Positions 15,748-24,193 are shown, counted from the stretch's first letter. The stretch: DNA of 32,133 nt from Nanobdellota archaeon (GCA_013331795.1 DUFP01000022.1:1-32133); one strand, 5' to 3'. Program-made: numbers and translations. The notes: generated by a model not told the origin, from the letters alone.

Positions 15748-16673
15748 ATGAGTGGTTCTTTCAAACAATTTGGTATAAAACTGGCATATGAACAATTAGA
15801 AAAAAGGGGTGATAAACTTCAGATCTTTGATGGTCTTATTGATTGGTCTCGCTTTCAAACGTTATTTTTTCGTCGTGGAGGCAAAGGCAGACCTTCTTAT
15901 AATCCTATTATGATGTTTAAAGTGCTGATTCTTCAGCACTTGTACGGTATTGCTGATGAAGAAGTAGAGTATCAGATTGTCGATCGCATTTCTTTTCAAA
16001 GATTTCTTGGGTTTCCTGAGAATATTCCAGATCATACCACCATCTGGAGATTCAGAGAGTATCTCTCTGAAAATAATTTACATGATGTTCTTTGGAATGA
16101 ATTGAATCGCCAAATTCAAGATAAAGGTATACAATATTCCAAAGGGGTTATTCAGGACGCAAGTTTTATCACTGCAAATCCAGGAAAAACAAATACCAGG
16201 ATAAAATAGATCGTGGGCGTGGACAATCCACAACGAGAAATGAAGATGGAACATGGACACAGAAAAATGGAAAAAATTACTTTGGGTATAAGTTCCATAA
16301 TAAAGTAGAGTTAGGCAATGGATTTATTTCAGACTTTGCTGTAACAACAGCAAAGGTTCATGATAATCAAATCGACCTTGCAAAGGAAGATGAAATTGTC
16401 TATCGAGATAAGGGATATTTTGGTGCAAAAACTCAGGCAAAAGGAAATGCAACAATGGATAGAGGAGTGAGAGGAAGAAAACTAAACATTAGAGAGAGTC
16501 TTAGAAATAAAAGAATAGCAAGGATTCGTTGCGTAGGAGAAAGACCATTTGCAGTGATCAAGAATGTCCTCAATGGAGGACATACTCACTATACAGAGTT
16601 GCATAGAGTATTTACACAGCAATTCATGAATTGCTTTGTGTATAATTTGATCCAGCTAAAAAGAATTATCTGA
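15748..16673 (+). pseudogene. IS5-like transposase, interrupted by a -1 frameshift
   Basis: ORF A (15748-16209, 153 residues) has the N-terminal DUF772-type domain (FFRRGGKGRPSYNPIMMFKV, then DRISFQRFLGFPENIPDHTT) and the first catalytic Asp in VIQDASFIT. It ends in a stop at 16207-16209. The protein continues in the -1 frame: switching near 16188 reads NKYQDKIDRGRGQSTTRNED, then the family block TQKNGKNYFGYKFHNKV, the second Asp in YRDKGYFGAK and the Glu in GERPFAVIK, ending at 16673. The DDE triad is therefore split between frames. A run of five A's sits at the junction, but it is not a classical slippery heptamer in frame, so decay, programmed frameshifting and an assembly error all remain possible. 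Clear terminal inverted repeats were not found. Confidence 0.8.
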
Positions 16674-16771
16674 ACTAGCGTGAGCTATAAAAAATTATGA
16701 GAAAAAAAGAGTTTTGCAAAGAGAAAACGGAACAAAAAAGAGAAAGAGAATAATTTTGAGAGATAAATCTC

Positions 16772-16999
16772 TCAAAATTTAGAATTAATCACTTTTGCAA
16801 AGTTCTCTACAGTTGAAGCAAAATAAGGGTCTTTCGTATCATAAGAGTAAATATCATTATCAACAAGATCCCAAAGCTCTCGAAGATCTCTTGAAGAAAT
16901 TCTAGTCCTTCCTTCTACAGCCATCTCAAAAGAGTCACTAAAAAGATATTCCCTAAATTCACTAAATCTTCCAAGGCATTTGATTTTAGTTCTAACCAT
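16772..16999 (-). CDS. Small hypothetical protein
   Basis: A 75-residue protein I do not recognise. It is mixed charged, predicted helical, without membrane segments, Cys pairs or signal peptide; the middle part (RTRISSRDLRELWDLVDNDI) is Arg/Asp-rich. A TATA box at 17021-17031 centred 27 bases upstream of the ATG supports it as a real gene. It lies next to the insertion sequence, facing its 3' end, and could be a lineage-specific gene. Confidence 0.5.
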   Translation of the reverse strand: MVRTKIKCLGRFSEFREYLFSDSFEMAVEGRTRISSRDLRELWDLVDNDIYSYDTKDPYFASTVENFAKVINSKF

Positions 17000-17020
17000 A
17001 CCTCTTTTGAGTAGAGATCA

Positions 17021-17031
17021 TTTTATAAATA
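17021..17031 (-). promoter_or_regulatory. TATA box of the 75-residue gene
   Basis: Minus-strand TATTTATAAAA is centred 27 bases ahead of the ATG at 16999, indicating a leaderless transcript. Confidence 0.45.
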
Positions 17032-17059
17032 TTTTGTTTTAGTTATTACTAAGGGATGA

Positions 17060-17305
17060 CTATTTTAGGCCTGGAAATCCTGTAAAATCAGAGAATTCAC
17101 CTGTTTCAGAAAGATCCTTATATTCAGGTTCAATTTTTTTATCCTTATACCCTTGAGGAACTTTGACCTCAACATATTCATTGCTGGGTTTTTCATATCT
17201 TTTTTTCACATTTTTATAGAAGGAAACAGTGAGAGCCTCAAAGAAAGAAACAATAATAACATAAACTGCTTTACAAATCTTTTTTATCGTTTCAAAAAAA
17301 GTCAT
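17060..17305 (-). CDS. Small hypothetical protein with hydrophobic N-terminal helix
   Basis: An 81-residue protein of unknown function. The N-terminus (residues 8-31, KICKAVYVIIVSFFEALTVS) is a hydrophobic or amphipathic helix that may attach it to the membrane; the rest is polar, with Tyr/Lys/Glu/Pro-rich sequence and no cysteines. The Shine-Dalgarno GAGGTG about six bases before the ATG, and a 9-base gap to the upstream gene, show that it is the second gene of an operon with the 235-residue protein. Confidence 0.6.
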   Translation of the reverse strand: MTFFETIKKICKAVYVIIVSFFEALTVSFYKNVKKRYEKPSNEYVEVKVPQGYKDKKIEPEYKDLSETGEFSDFTGFPGLK

Positions 17306-17314
17306 CTTTCACCT

Positions 17315-18022
17315 CTACAGCTTATATTCTTTAACAAGCTTCTTCCCATCTAGGTGAATCTCCCTTATTAATTTTCCTCTTCGGATGGCATGCAAACGTG
17401 CTGTAACAAAGTCTTTTTCATACTCCTTGGGGATTTCTAAATCAGTAATATCAAAACTATGTGCGATAAGAACTTTTGTAAAACCCTTTGGCACATCAAA
17501 AGCAAAATCTTCAACAATACTCATATCTTTTGTTTTAAATTTACAAAAATCTGCTTTAGGTAATTCTTCACTTTCTTTATTTGTTGCCTTTGCGGATTTA
17601 GGATTCTTTACTTTTGTCTTCAATTCTCCCTCATCTGTTTTAAAAGATAATAATACTAATGCAGAAGTAAATTTAGTAAGAAGATCTTGAACCTGTTTTT
17701 TTGTCAGCTCAGCATCAATAAGAAATGTCTTCACACCAGCAAACTGTTTCATCCCAGAAAAAGGAACACCTGCTTCACTTTCAGTAAGTTTTTGTGTAGT
17801 AATAACTCCCCCAGTAACATGCGTTTTTCCTTGAATCGTTTCTGCCAATTGATATGCAAATTCACCTGAGAACTCAAAGCCTGTAGAAATACTTGATAAT
17901 TTTTTTCCTTTAATAATCTGAACAACAGCTTTTTGTTCATACAATCCTTTTCCATAACGAGTAAATTGTCTTTGCACCCATTCGTCTCTTTTTCCATCTA
18001 CAATTTTTCGGATAAAATTCAT
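17315..18022 (-). CDS. Conserved-looking hypothetical protein, two-part fold
   Basis: A 235-residue soluble protein I cannot assign. Two halves can be seen, separated by a Lys/Ser/Asn-rich linker near residues 137-155 (KVKNPKSAKATNKESEELPK). The first half contains GFEFSGEFAYQLAETIQGKT and ITTQKLTESEAGVPFSGMKQ, the second IVEDFAFDVPKGFTKVLIAH, then SFDITDLEIPKEYEKDF and RLHAIRRGKLIREIHLDGKK. No catalytic motif stands out. A TATA box (18043-18053) lies 26 bases upstream of the ATG, and the 81-residue gene follows in the same operon. Confidence 0.7.
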   Translation of the reverse strand: MNFIRKIVDGKRDEWVQRQFTRYGKGLYEQKAVVQIIKGKKLSSISTGFEFSGEFAYQLAETIQGKTHVTGGVITTQKLTESEAGVPFSGMKQFAGVKTFLIDAELTKKQVQDLLTKFTSALVLLSFKTDEGELKTKVKNPKSAKATNKESEELPKADFCKFKTKDMSIVEDFAFDVPKGFTKVLIAHSFDITDLEIPKEYEKDFVTARLHAIRRGKLIREIHLDGKKLVKEYKL

Positions 18023-18042
18023 AGAAAAAAATAAAATTTCCT

Positions 18043-18053
18043 GATATATAAAT
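18043..18053 (-). promoter_or_regulatory. TATA box of the hypothetical operon
   Basis: Minus-strand ATTTATATATC is centred about 26 bases before the ATG at 18022. Confidence 0.45.
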
Positions 18054-18058
18054 GTAAC

Positions 18059-18880
18059 TTAGAAAGAGAGCCTTTTCAATTCAATGGAAATAGCATTTTC
18101 ATTCACTCTGATGTAACTCGGGCAAAGAACATAAGGATAGCTTTTCTCTTGGCAGTATTGAAGAACTTTTGGATCAAACTTCACAACAACATTTAAACCT
18201 CTTTTATCTCTATGAAGTATTTCAAAGTCTTTAAGGTCTTGTTTTACTTTTTTTTGTAAAACAAGGAGTTTCTTTATTTTATTTTTTTTTAATGCTTCAC
18301 CTATCTCTTGATAAAATTGAGGGTGAATTTTTGTAATAGACATAGCCTCTTTTGCCACATCAAAAAACTCTTTATGATTCATAGAAATCCAGCCCCCATA
18401 TCCACATTCTACTGGTTTCCACTTTCCAAAACTTCCTACAATGATATCAGAATATCCTCCATTACAAAGTTTCCTATCTCCTATTGCTCCAGATGCATCC
18501 TCAATAACAAGACAGCCAGCTTTCTTGCAAATAGTGCTGATCTTTCGTAAGGCTTGTTCAGCGAAGTATCCTGCAAAAGAAGAAAAAATAAATGCAGATG
18601 CATATTTTGCTTTCTTTTTCAAATCTTTTAAATCAATAACTCCATAGTCTGTTTTTACTTCAACAATATTTAAATCAAAAAATTGAGGATAGCCTTTGTA
18701 GGAAAACCATCCTCCTTGATCAGGAATAAGAATATCTTGTTTTGGATTTATTTTTTTCGCAATATGCAAAGCAAGGAAAATCGCAGAATTACCTCTATCA
18801 GTAAAATGCACATATTCATGGCGGCAGAGTTTTTTCATTTTTTCATCAAATTTTCTACTCAATGTTTCTACATCTTCCAT
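18059..18880 (-). CDS. Short DegT/DnrJ/EryC1-like PLP-dependent protein
   Basis: The 273-residue protein has a fold-type I PLP-enzyme signature of the DegT/sugar aminotransferase group. FTDRGNSAIFLALHIAK (residues 26-42) resembles the cofactor phosphate loop, VIEDASGAIGD contains the Asp that would hold the pyridine nitrogen (Asp128), and GSFGKWKPVECGYGGWIS contains the expected Schiff-base Lys (Lys153 or Lys155). Members usually make amino sugars and have about 370 residues; this one is shorter, with a reduced C-terminal domain, so the substrate may differ. It is transcribed divergently from a TPR-like gene through one central TATA box. Function beyond PLP binding is inferred. Confidence 0.75.
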   Translation of the reverse strand: MEDVETLSRKFDEKMKKLCRHEYVHFTDRGNSAIFLALHIAKKINPKQDILIPDQGGWFSYKGYPQFFDLNIVEVKTDYGVIDLKDLKKKAKYASAFIFSSFAGYFAEQALRKISTICKKAGCLVIEDASGAIGDRKLCNGGYSDIIVGSFGKWKPVECGYGGWISMNHKEFFDVAKEAMSITKIHPQFYQEIGEALKKNKIKKLLVLQKKVKQDLKDFEILHRDKRGLNVVVKFDPKVLQYCQEKSYPYVLCPSYIRVNENAISIELKRLSF

Positions 18881-18901
18881 AAAACAAAAAGAAGAGCTTC
18901 A

Positions 18902-18911
18902 CTTTAAAAAG
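18902..18911. promoter_or_regulatory. Shared symmetric TATA box between divergent genes
   Basis: CTTTAAAAAG reads as CTTTTTAAAG on the other strand, so both directions offer a TATA box. Its centre is about 27 bases from the DegT-like ATG (18880) and 29 from the TTG at 18936. The same geometry recurs at 31514-31523. Confidence 0.5.
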
Positions 18912-18935
18912 CTATCTTAGAGCATAGGAATCCTT

Positions 18936-19340
18936 TTGAATCTGAAAAGAGATACAAAAAGGATGGAATATGGCATAATAACAAAACTTCTCATGACAAA
19001 AGGGGTAGACAATGTAGAAATACCAGAAAGTATTAGAAAAAAAACTTGTATAGAAGCAGGGACAGTGATGTTTAAAAAAGGCATGTATGAAGAAGCTGCA
19101 AAAACTTTTGCGAAAGCAAACTTGAAACAAGAGCTTTTAGCTTCTGGGGATTGGTTATCCCAGCAAGGTCGTTTTTCAGATGCTGCATATTTCTATAAAT
19201 TTTCTCAGGATACAAAAAGAATGGAAGCCTGTGCACACGCATGCATGAATCAAGGTGCTTCACAACAGGCAAAAATACTTTTTGAAATCTTAGGGAATAA
19301 AAACATGCTTCTCTTTCTTCAAGATAATTTTGGCGTCTAG
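18936..19340 (+). CDS. Small TPR-like helical repeat protein
   Basis: Up to 134 residues, all helical, with repeats typical of tetratricopeptide-like pairs: TVMFKKGMYEEAAKTFAKAN, then DWLSQQGRFSDAAYFYKFSQ and ACMNQGASQQAKILFEILGN. Such folds bind protein partners; the partner is unknown. The TTG at 18936 fits a leaderless start 29 bases from the shared TATA box. The first ATG in frame, at 18963, would give 125 residues and remains possible. The gene is upstream of metRS but is separated from it by that gene's own promoter. Confidence 0.65.
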   Translation: MNLKRDTKRMEYGIITKLLMTKGVDNVEIPESIRKKTCIEAGTVMFKKGMYEEAAKTFAKANLKQELLASGDWLSQQGRFSDAAYFYKFSQDTKRMEACAHACMNQGASQQAKILFEILGNKNMLLFLQDNFGV

Positions 19341-19344
19341 AAAG

Positions 19345-19354
19345 CTATTTAAAA
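19345..19354 (+). promoter_or_regulatory. TATA box of metRS
   Basis: CTATTTAAAA is centred about 27 bases before the ATG at 19377. GGAG touches the ATG too closely to act as a Shine-Dalgarno, so a leaderless transcript is likely. Confidence 0.45.
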
Positions 19355-19376
19355 CAGCTAATATTCTTTAAAGGAG

Positions 19377-21392
19377 ATGATTAAAGAAAAAAGACTTATC
19401 ACTGCGGCTCTTCCTTATACAAATAATGTCCCACATTTAGGAAATATGGTTGGTTCTCATTATCCTGCAGATGTATTTGCAAGGTATTGCCGTTTAGCTG
19501 GTTATGATACGGTTTTTATTGGGGGAACAGATGAGCATGGAACAGCAAGTGAGATAGCAGCACAACAAAAAGGGGTGACTCCGCAAGAGCTTTGTGATTT
19601 CTTTTACAAAATTCATAAAGAAATTTATGATTGGTTTGAAATAAGTTATGATAATTTTTCAAGGAGCAGTAAAAAAATTCATCACGAAACAAGTAATGAA
19701 TTTCTAAAAGTTGTCTACAAAAATGGATATATCATTGAAAAAAAGGTAAAACTCCCTTATTGTCTCTCTTGTAAAAGAGAACTTGCAGATAGGTATATTG
19801 AGGGAACCTGCCCAAAATGTAGCTATGAAAATGCTCGAGGTGATCAATGTGAAAATTGTGGAACACTTTTGGATCCAGAAAAACTACTTAAAGCAAGATG
19901 TAAAGTTTGTAGTTCAACAAAAATAGAGTTTAAAGAAATCCAGCATTTATTTTTAGACTTAGAAAAACTATCTTCAAAGATAGAGAAATGGTTAGAAAAA
20001 AATAAACAATTACGTCCGCAAGTCAAAAATTTAGCTTTAGCATGGATTCGCGATGGTCTAAAACCAAGATGTATCACAAGAAATTTGAAATGGGGTATCC
20101 AAGTTCCAATAAAAGGATATGAACAATTTGTGTGGTATGTTTGGGCAGAAGCTCCAATAGGATATATCTCAAGTACAAAAGAATGGAATAAAACAAAATG
20201 GAAACAATACTGGTTAGATCCCAAAGCAAAAATATATCATTTTGTAGGTAAAGATAATATTCCTTTTCACACAATTTTTTTCCCAGGATTACTACTTGCT
20301 CATAAAGAGTTCAATCTCCCATATAATGTTGTAGGTGTGCAATATCTTAATTATGAAAGAGGGAAATTTTCTAAAAGTAGCAATAGAGGAGTTTTCTGTG
20401 AAAACCTTCCCAAAGCAGATCTTTCACCAGAATATTGGAGATATTATATGGCATATCTTATACCAGAAACAAAAGATACAGAATTTCTCTGGTCAGATTT
20501 CCAAGAAAGAATTAATAATGAACTTGTTGCAAATCTAGGAAATTTTATTAATCGGACTATTACTTTTACAAATAAAAATTTTGAAAGCCAAGTCCCAACA
20601 CCAAAGCTCAAGATAAAAGACAAAAAATTCTTAAGAGAAATTGAAAAACAAACAAAAAATATTCTATCCATGTATGAAAAAGTAGAACTACGTATGGCTA
20701 TGGATGAAATAATGAAGCTTTCAACAATGGGAAATAAATATTTTCAAGAAAATGAGCCTTGGAAAAATTCTGAACGTGCACCTACAGTAACGTATCTCTG
20801 CTTAAATCTTTCAAAAACATTAGCATTATTAGTGCAGCCCTACCTTCCTACAAGTTCTAAGAAAATTCTAGCAATGTTAAATAATAAAGAAATCAATTTT
20901 AAAATGCTTTCAAAGCAAACTCTCAGGCCAAAACAAAGAATAAACACAGCAGAGTTACTTTTTACAAAAATAGAAAATAAGAAGATTGAAGAGTTAAAAG
21001 AGAAAACGTCAAAGATTACAGATTATTTTAAAAAAGAGGAGAAAAAAACCATGCCAACAGCAACAGAAACATCAATCCCATTTTCAGAATGGGAAAAACT
21101 GAAATTCAAAATAGGAACTATCTTAAAAGTAGAGCCTCATCCAAATGCAGATCGCCTCTATGTTCTTCAAGTTGATCTTGGAACAGAAAAAAGACAAATT
21201 GTAGCAGGTATAAAGCAACACTATAAAGCAGAAGAACTTCTCGGAAAACAAATTGTAGTGTTTACCAATCTGCAACCAGCTATGATCCGTGGTATCGAAA
21301 GCCATGGCATGCTTCTTGCTGCTGATTCAGAAGGAAAAAGTATTCTTCTTAGCCCAGAGAAACCAGCAAAGCCAGGTTCTCGCATAGGCTAA
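19377..21392 (+). CDS. metG: Methionyl-tRNA synthetase with C-terminal tRNA-binding domain
   Basis: This 671-residue class I synthetase charges tRNA-Met in the cytosol. In order: the HIGH-type motif HLGN at residues 20-23, a four-knuckle zinc insert (CLSCKRELAD, CPKC, CENC, CKVC, about residues 126-180), the signature KFSKS near 327 replacing KMSKS, a helical anticodon-binding domain (about 390-530), a Lys-rich linker and an EMAP/Arc1p-type OB-fold (from about 575, FKIGTILKVEPHPNADRLYV). The fused C-terminal domain is usual in bacteria and some archaea; in others it is a separate protein. Confidence 0.97.
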   Translation: MIKEKRLITAALPYTNNVPHLGNMVGSHYPADVFARYCRLAGYDTVFIGGTDEHGTASEIAAQQKGVTPQELCDFFYKIHKEIYDWFEISYDNFSRSSKKIHHETSNEFLKVVYKNGYIIEKKVKLPYCLSCKRELADRYIEGTCPKCSYENARGDQCENCGTLLDPEKLLKARCKVCSSTKIEFKEIQHLFLDLEKLSSKIEKWLEKNKQLRPQVKNLALAWIRDGLKPRCITRNLKWGIQVPIKGYEQFVWYVWAEAPIGYISSTKEWNKTKWKQYWLDPKAKIYHFVGKDNIPFHTIFFPGLLLAHKEFNLPYNVVGVQYLNYERGKFSKSSNRGVFCENLPKADLSPEYWRYYMAYLIPETKDTEFLWSDFQERINNELVANLGNFINRTITFTNKNFESQVPTPKLKIKDKKFLREIEKQTKNILSMYEKVELRMAMDEIMKLSTMGNKYFQENEPWKNSERAPTVTYLCLNLSKTLALLVQPYLPTSSKKILAMLNNKEINFKMLSKQTLRPKQRINTAELLFTKIENKKIEELKEKTSKITDYFKKEEKKTMPTATETSIPFSEWEKLKFKIGTILKVEPHPNADRLYVLQVDLGTEKRQIVAGIKQHYKAEELLGKQIVVFTNLQPAMIRGIESHGMLLAADSEGKSILLSPEKPAKPGSRIG

Positions 21393-21393
21393 G

Positions 21394-21403
21394 CTTTTTA
21401 AAC
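21394..21403 (+). promoter_or_regulatory. TATA box of the lysA-aspartate kinase operon
   Basis: CTTTTTAAAC starts right at the end of metRS and is centred about 29 bases before the ATG at 21428. Confidence 0.45.
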
Positions 21404-21427
21404 CCTTATTTTATTTTTCTTGCCTTC

Positions 21428-22615
21428 ATGGAACTACAAATTGGAACAGTATCAGCAATAACATTAGCAAAAGAATATGCTACTCCTTTGTATGTCTATG
21501 ACAAGCAAATTATTCTCAAAAGAATTCAGGAGTTAAAAGATGCTTTTCCAAATGCGCATATTTGTTATGCAATAAAAGCAAATCCTAATCACTCTATTCT
21601 CAAGCTCATTGCACAGCAAGGCCTTGGTGTAGATTGTTCCAATCGTTTTGAACTTGAACTTGCGGAGAAAGCTGGTTTTGATTTAAAAAAATCTGTATTC
21701 ACTTCAACAAATCCTTCTAATGAAGATTTGAAAAAAGCACTCAGTACTGGTGTGCTCATGAACATAGATCATATTTCTATTTGGAGAAGAATGCAAAAAA
21801 TAGCTTTGCCAAAAAAAATATCCTTCCGTATTAATCCAGGTTTCGGCAAAGGAAAATTTCCAGAGATTGATGTTGGAGGAAAGGATTCCAAATTTGGAAT
21901 GTCTGAGGAGCTTGCAACAGAATGTTATAGACTTGCAAAAGAGTCAGGAATTAAAAATTTTGGTATTCACATGATGACAGGCTCTTGTATTTTGGACGAG
22001 GCCTATTTTGAAAAACTCGTACAAACAATAGAGATGATTGCAGAAAATATTGAAAATAAAGTAGGAATAAAATTTGATTGGATAGATATAGGCGGAGGGA
22101 TTGGTGTTCCCTATGAGCCTTTTGAAAAGCCTTTAAATCTTAAAAATATGGGAGAAAGAATAAAATTTATAAAAAAATCAAATGCAGTTCTAGTATTAGA
22201 ACCAGGAAGATATATTGTTGCAGAATCAGGAACTTTGTTAACAACAGTTACAACAGTCAAGGATTATTTTATTGGTGTTGATGCAGGAATGACAACCTTA
22301 ATTAGACCCATGCTTTATGGTGCATATCATCCTATTGTACTCGCAAACGACACATCACTTCCAGAAACAGAAAAACTTACGGTAGTTGGTCCTATTTGTG
22401 AAGGTACAGATTGTTTTGCAAAAGATCGCCCATTGCCAAAAATAAAAGAAGGAGATATTCTTGCAATTCAAATCGCAGGTGCATATGGATTTATTATGGG
22501 CTCTCAGTATAATGGCCAGCCAAGGCCTGCAGAAGTTTTAGTTTCAAATGGATTTCATACAATCATACGAAGAAGAGAAACGACAGAGGATCTTATAAGA
22601 AATGAAACAAATTAA
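21428..22615 (+). CDS. lysA: Diaminopimelate decarboxylase
   Basis: A fold-type III PLP decarboxylase that converts meso-diaminopimelate to lysine. The Schiff-base Lys is Lys50 in YAIKANPN; WIDIGGGIGVPYE is the phosphate loop; EPGRYIVAESG follows; CEGTD holds the partner-subunit Cys. The C-terminal GAYGFIMGSQYNGQPRPAEV with IIRRRETTEDL is the LysA form rather than ornithine or arginine decarboxylase. One departure is HMMTGS where most LysA have HIGSQ. It has 395 residues, slightly short but complete. It overlaps the aspartate kinase gene by 14 bases, so the two are co-translated. No dapA, dapB or other lysine genes lie in the window. Confidence 0.9.
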   Translation: MELQIGTVSAITLAKEYATPLYVYDKQIILKRIQELKDAFPNAHICYAIKANPNHSILKLIAQQGLGVDCSNRFELELAEKAGFDLKKSVFTSTNPSNEDLKKALSTGVLMNIDHISIWRRMQKIALPKKISFRINPGFGKGKFPEIDVGGKDSKFGMSEELATECYRLAKESGIKNFGIHMMTGSCILDEAYFEKLVQTIEMIAENIENKVGIKFDWIDIGGGIGVPYEPFEKPLNLKNMGERIKFIKKSNAVLVLEPGRYIVAESGTLLTTVTTVKDYFIGVDAGMTTLIRPMLYGAYHPIVLANDTSLPETEKLTVVGPICEGTDCFAKDRPLPKIKEGDILAIQIAGAYGFIMGSQYNGQPRPAEVLVSNGFHTIIRRRETTEDLIRNETN

Positions 22616-24179
22616 AGTATTCAAAGCTGGTGGCACTTCCACAGGTACAGCTCAAGGCTATGAATTACTAGAAAGAGAAATAAGAAAAGAAATAAATGGT
22701 GGATATAAAATAATTTTAGTAGTTTCTGCTCCGGATCAAAATAAAGATCCTAAAGATGAGTTTAGAGTAACACCCCTTTTGAGAAGAAAAGCAGCTGGGG
22801 AAGATACTTTAGAAAAAGTAATTCAAATTTATGAGGATATTGCTGTCCCTTTAGGTTTTCATTGTAAGAGGGATTTTTTTGATGAAGCTATTGCAACAGC
22901 AAAGAGAGCTGATGATATTGTTTATTTAGGTGAGCATGTACAGGCATGGCAATTTAATCGTTACCTCACAACAAAAGGCTTATTATCTCGTTGGATAGAT
23001 GCACGTGAAGTACTCCTCACAGATTCTAATTTTGGAAATGGAAAAGTGATTAGAGTAAACACAGAAATTTTATCTGGAGAAGAACAAGTCTATGTAGTAG
23101 GTGGTTTTTATGGCAAAGATGAAAGGGAAAATACAGTTATTCTTTCCAAAGGAGGATCTGATCTCACTGCAGATGTACTTGCTGCAGCAGTGGGAGCAGT
23201 ATCAAATACAAACCTCAAGGAAGTAGAAGGAATTTTTGCAACAGATCCCAATTTTGTTCCTCAAGCAAGAATTATAAAATCATTAACCTACAGAGAACTT
23301 CGAGAACTTTCTTATGCAGGAAATACTGTTTTACAGGAAGAAGCAATGTCTGCATCAAAGAAAGCAGGAGTGCCTATTATTGTTCGTTCTTTGTTAACTC
23401 CGCACAATCCTGGGACAAAAATAGTTAGAGAAAGGGATACAACAGATCATCCTATTGTAGGCATTGCAGCAAAGAGTAATTTTACTATTTATACTCTCAA
23501 AAGAGAAAAAGATCCTCTCTACTTTAAAGAGCTCTTCAGAGTATTTGCAGACAAAAGAATATCTATTGATATGGTTGGGACAGAAAATGGTTTAGTAACT
23601 ATTGCAGTTGCACAAGAAGAAATGAAAAATCTTTCTCCTATAGAAGATTTAGAAGAAATTATCTCAAGAAAATTTAATGTACGCCAGGTTCATTCAAACC
23701 AAGCGCTTATTTCTGTAGTAGGAGAAGGTATACAAGATCCTTATACATTAAGAGAAAGAATATGTTCTATTTTAGGAAGGGATATTTCTGCGAGTTATGG
23801 TCCTATTTTAGGCGGAACAAATACAGATACAACAACATTTTATATTGAAAAGTTTGGGATGAATAGTGAAAAAGGTTTTATTATGAAAGTTGCAGATTAT
23901 TTTGCAGAAACACAAGTTCCTATAACTGGAGTCTCTACAACAATAGATTCTCTTTCTATAGGAACAAATACAATAACAACAAAGAAGGATATACAGGATG
24001 TATGTACATATCTTAATGGGCAAATAGCTGTTGACACAATTACAGTTACAAGAAATGGTCTTTTGTTATATGGCCCAAGAAAAGTTCCAAGTAATATTAC
24101 TGTAGCAATCGATCAAGGTGAAAAAAAAGAGTGCTTAGTAGAGAAGGCAGTAAAACAATTATATCTTGAGTTTTTTTAA
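22602..24179 (+). CDS. Aspartate kinase with extended regulatory region
   Basis: The first enzyme of the aspartate family pathway phosphorylates aspartate. The kinase domain starts with KAGGTST (residues 8-14, for the usual KFGGTS) and holds LSKGGSDLTADVLAAAVGA near 184, the aspartate/ATP-binding loop. After about residue 285 come ACT-type segments: IVGIAAKSNFTIYTLKREKD, LISVVGEGIQDPYTLRERIC and a further unit MKVADYFAETQVPITGVSTT with IDSLSIGTNTITTKKDIQDV. At 525 residues it exceeds the ~400-470 of most aspartokinases, consistent with an extra ACT-like unit. Feedback control by lysine or threonine is likely but not shown by the sequence. Confidence 0.9.
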   Translation: MKQIKVFKAGGTSTGTAQGYELLEREIRKEINGGYKIILVVSAPDQNKDPKDEFRVTPLLRRKAAGEDTLEKVIQIYEDIAVPLGFHCKRDFFDEAIATAKRADDIVYLGEHVQAWQFNRYLTTKGLLSRWIDAREVLLTDSNFGNGKVIRVNTEILSGEEQVYVVGGFYGKDERENTVILSKGGSDLTADVLAAAVGAVSNTNLKEVEGIFATDPNFVPQARIIKSLTYRELRELSYAGNTVLQEEAMSASKKAGVPIIVRSLLTPHNPGTKIVRERDTTDHPIVGIAAKSNFTIYTLKREKDPLYFKELFRVFADKRISIDMVGTENGLVTIAVAQEEMKNLSPIEDLEEIISRKFNVRQVHSNQALISVVGEGIQDPYTLRERICSILGRDISASYGPILGGTNTDTTTFYIEKFGMNSEKGFIMKVADYFAETQVPITGVSTTIDSLSIGTNTITTKKDIQDVCTYLNGQIAVDTITVTRNGLLLYGPRKVPSNITVAIDQGEKKECLVEKAVKQLYLEFF

Positions 24180-24193
24180 AAATTAGTTTTTTT
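24171..24193 (+). terminator. T-tract terminator after aspartate kinase
   Basis: Two runs of seven T's (24171-24177 and 24187-24193) flank the stop codon. Archaeal RNA polymerase stops on such U-tracts without a hairpin. Convergent tRNA genes follow. Confidence 0.4.

Noticed and set aside
16183-16190. Standard slippery heptamer for programmed -1 frameshifting
   Set aside because: The in-frame codons are GGA-AAA-ACA with only five A's; this does not match X-XXY-YYZ, so programming cannot be claimed from this site alone.
15612-16720. Terminal inverted repeats of the IS5-like element
   Set aside because: A shared CAAAAC near 15617 and the complement near 16713 sits in low-complexity T/C-rich sequence; similarity is too weak to define the IS ends or a target duplication.
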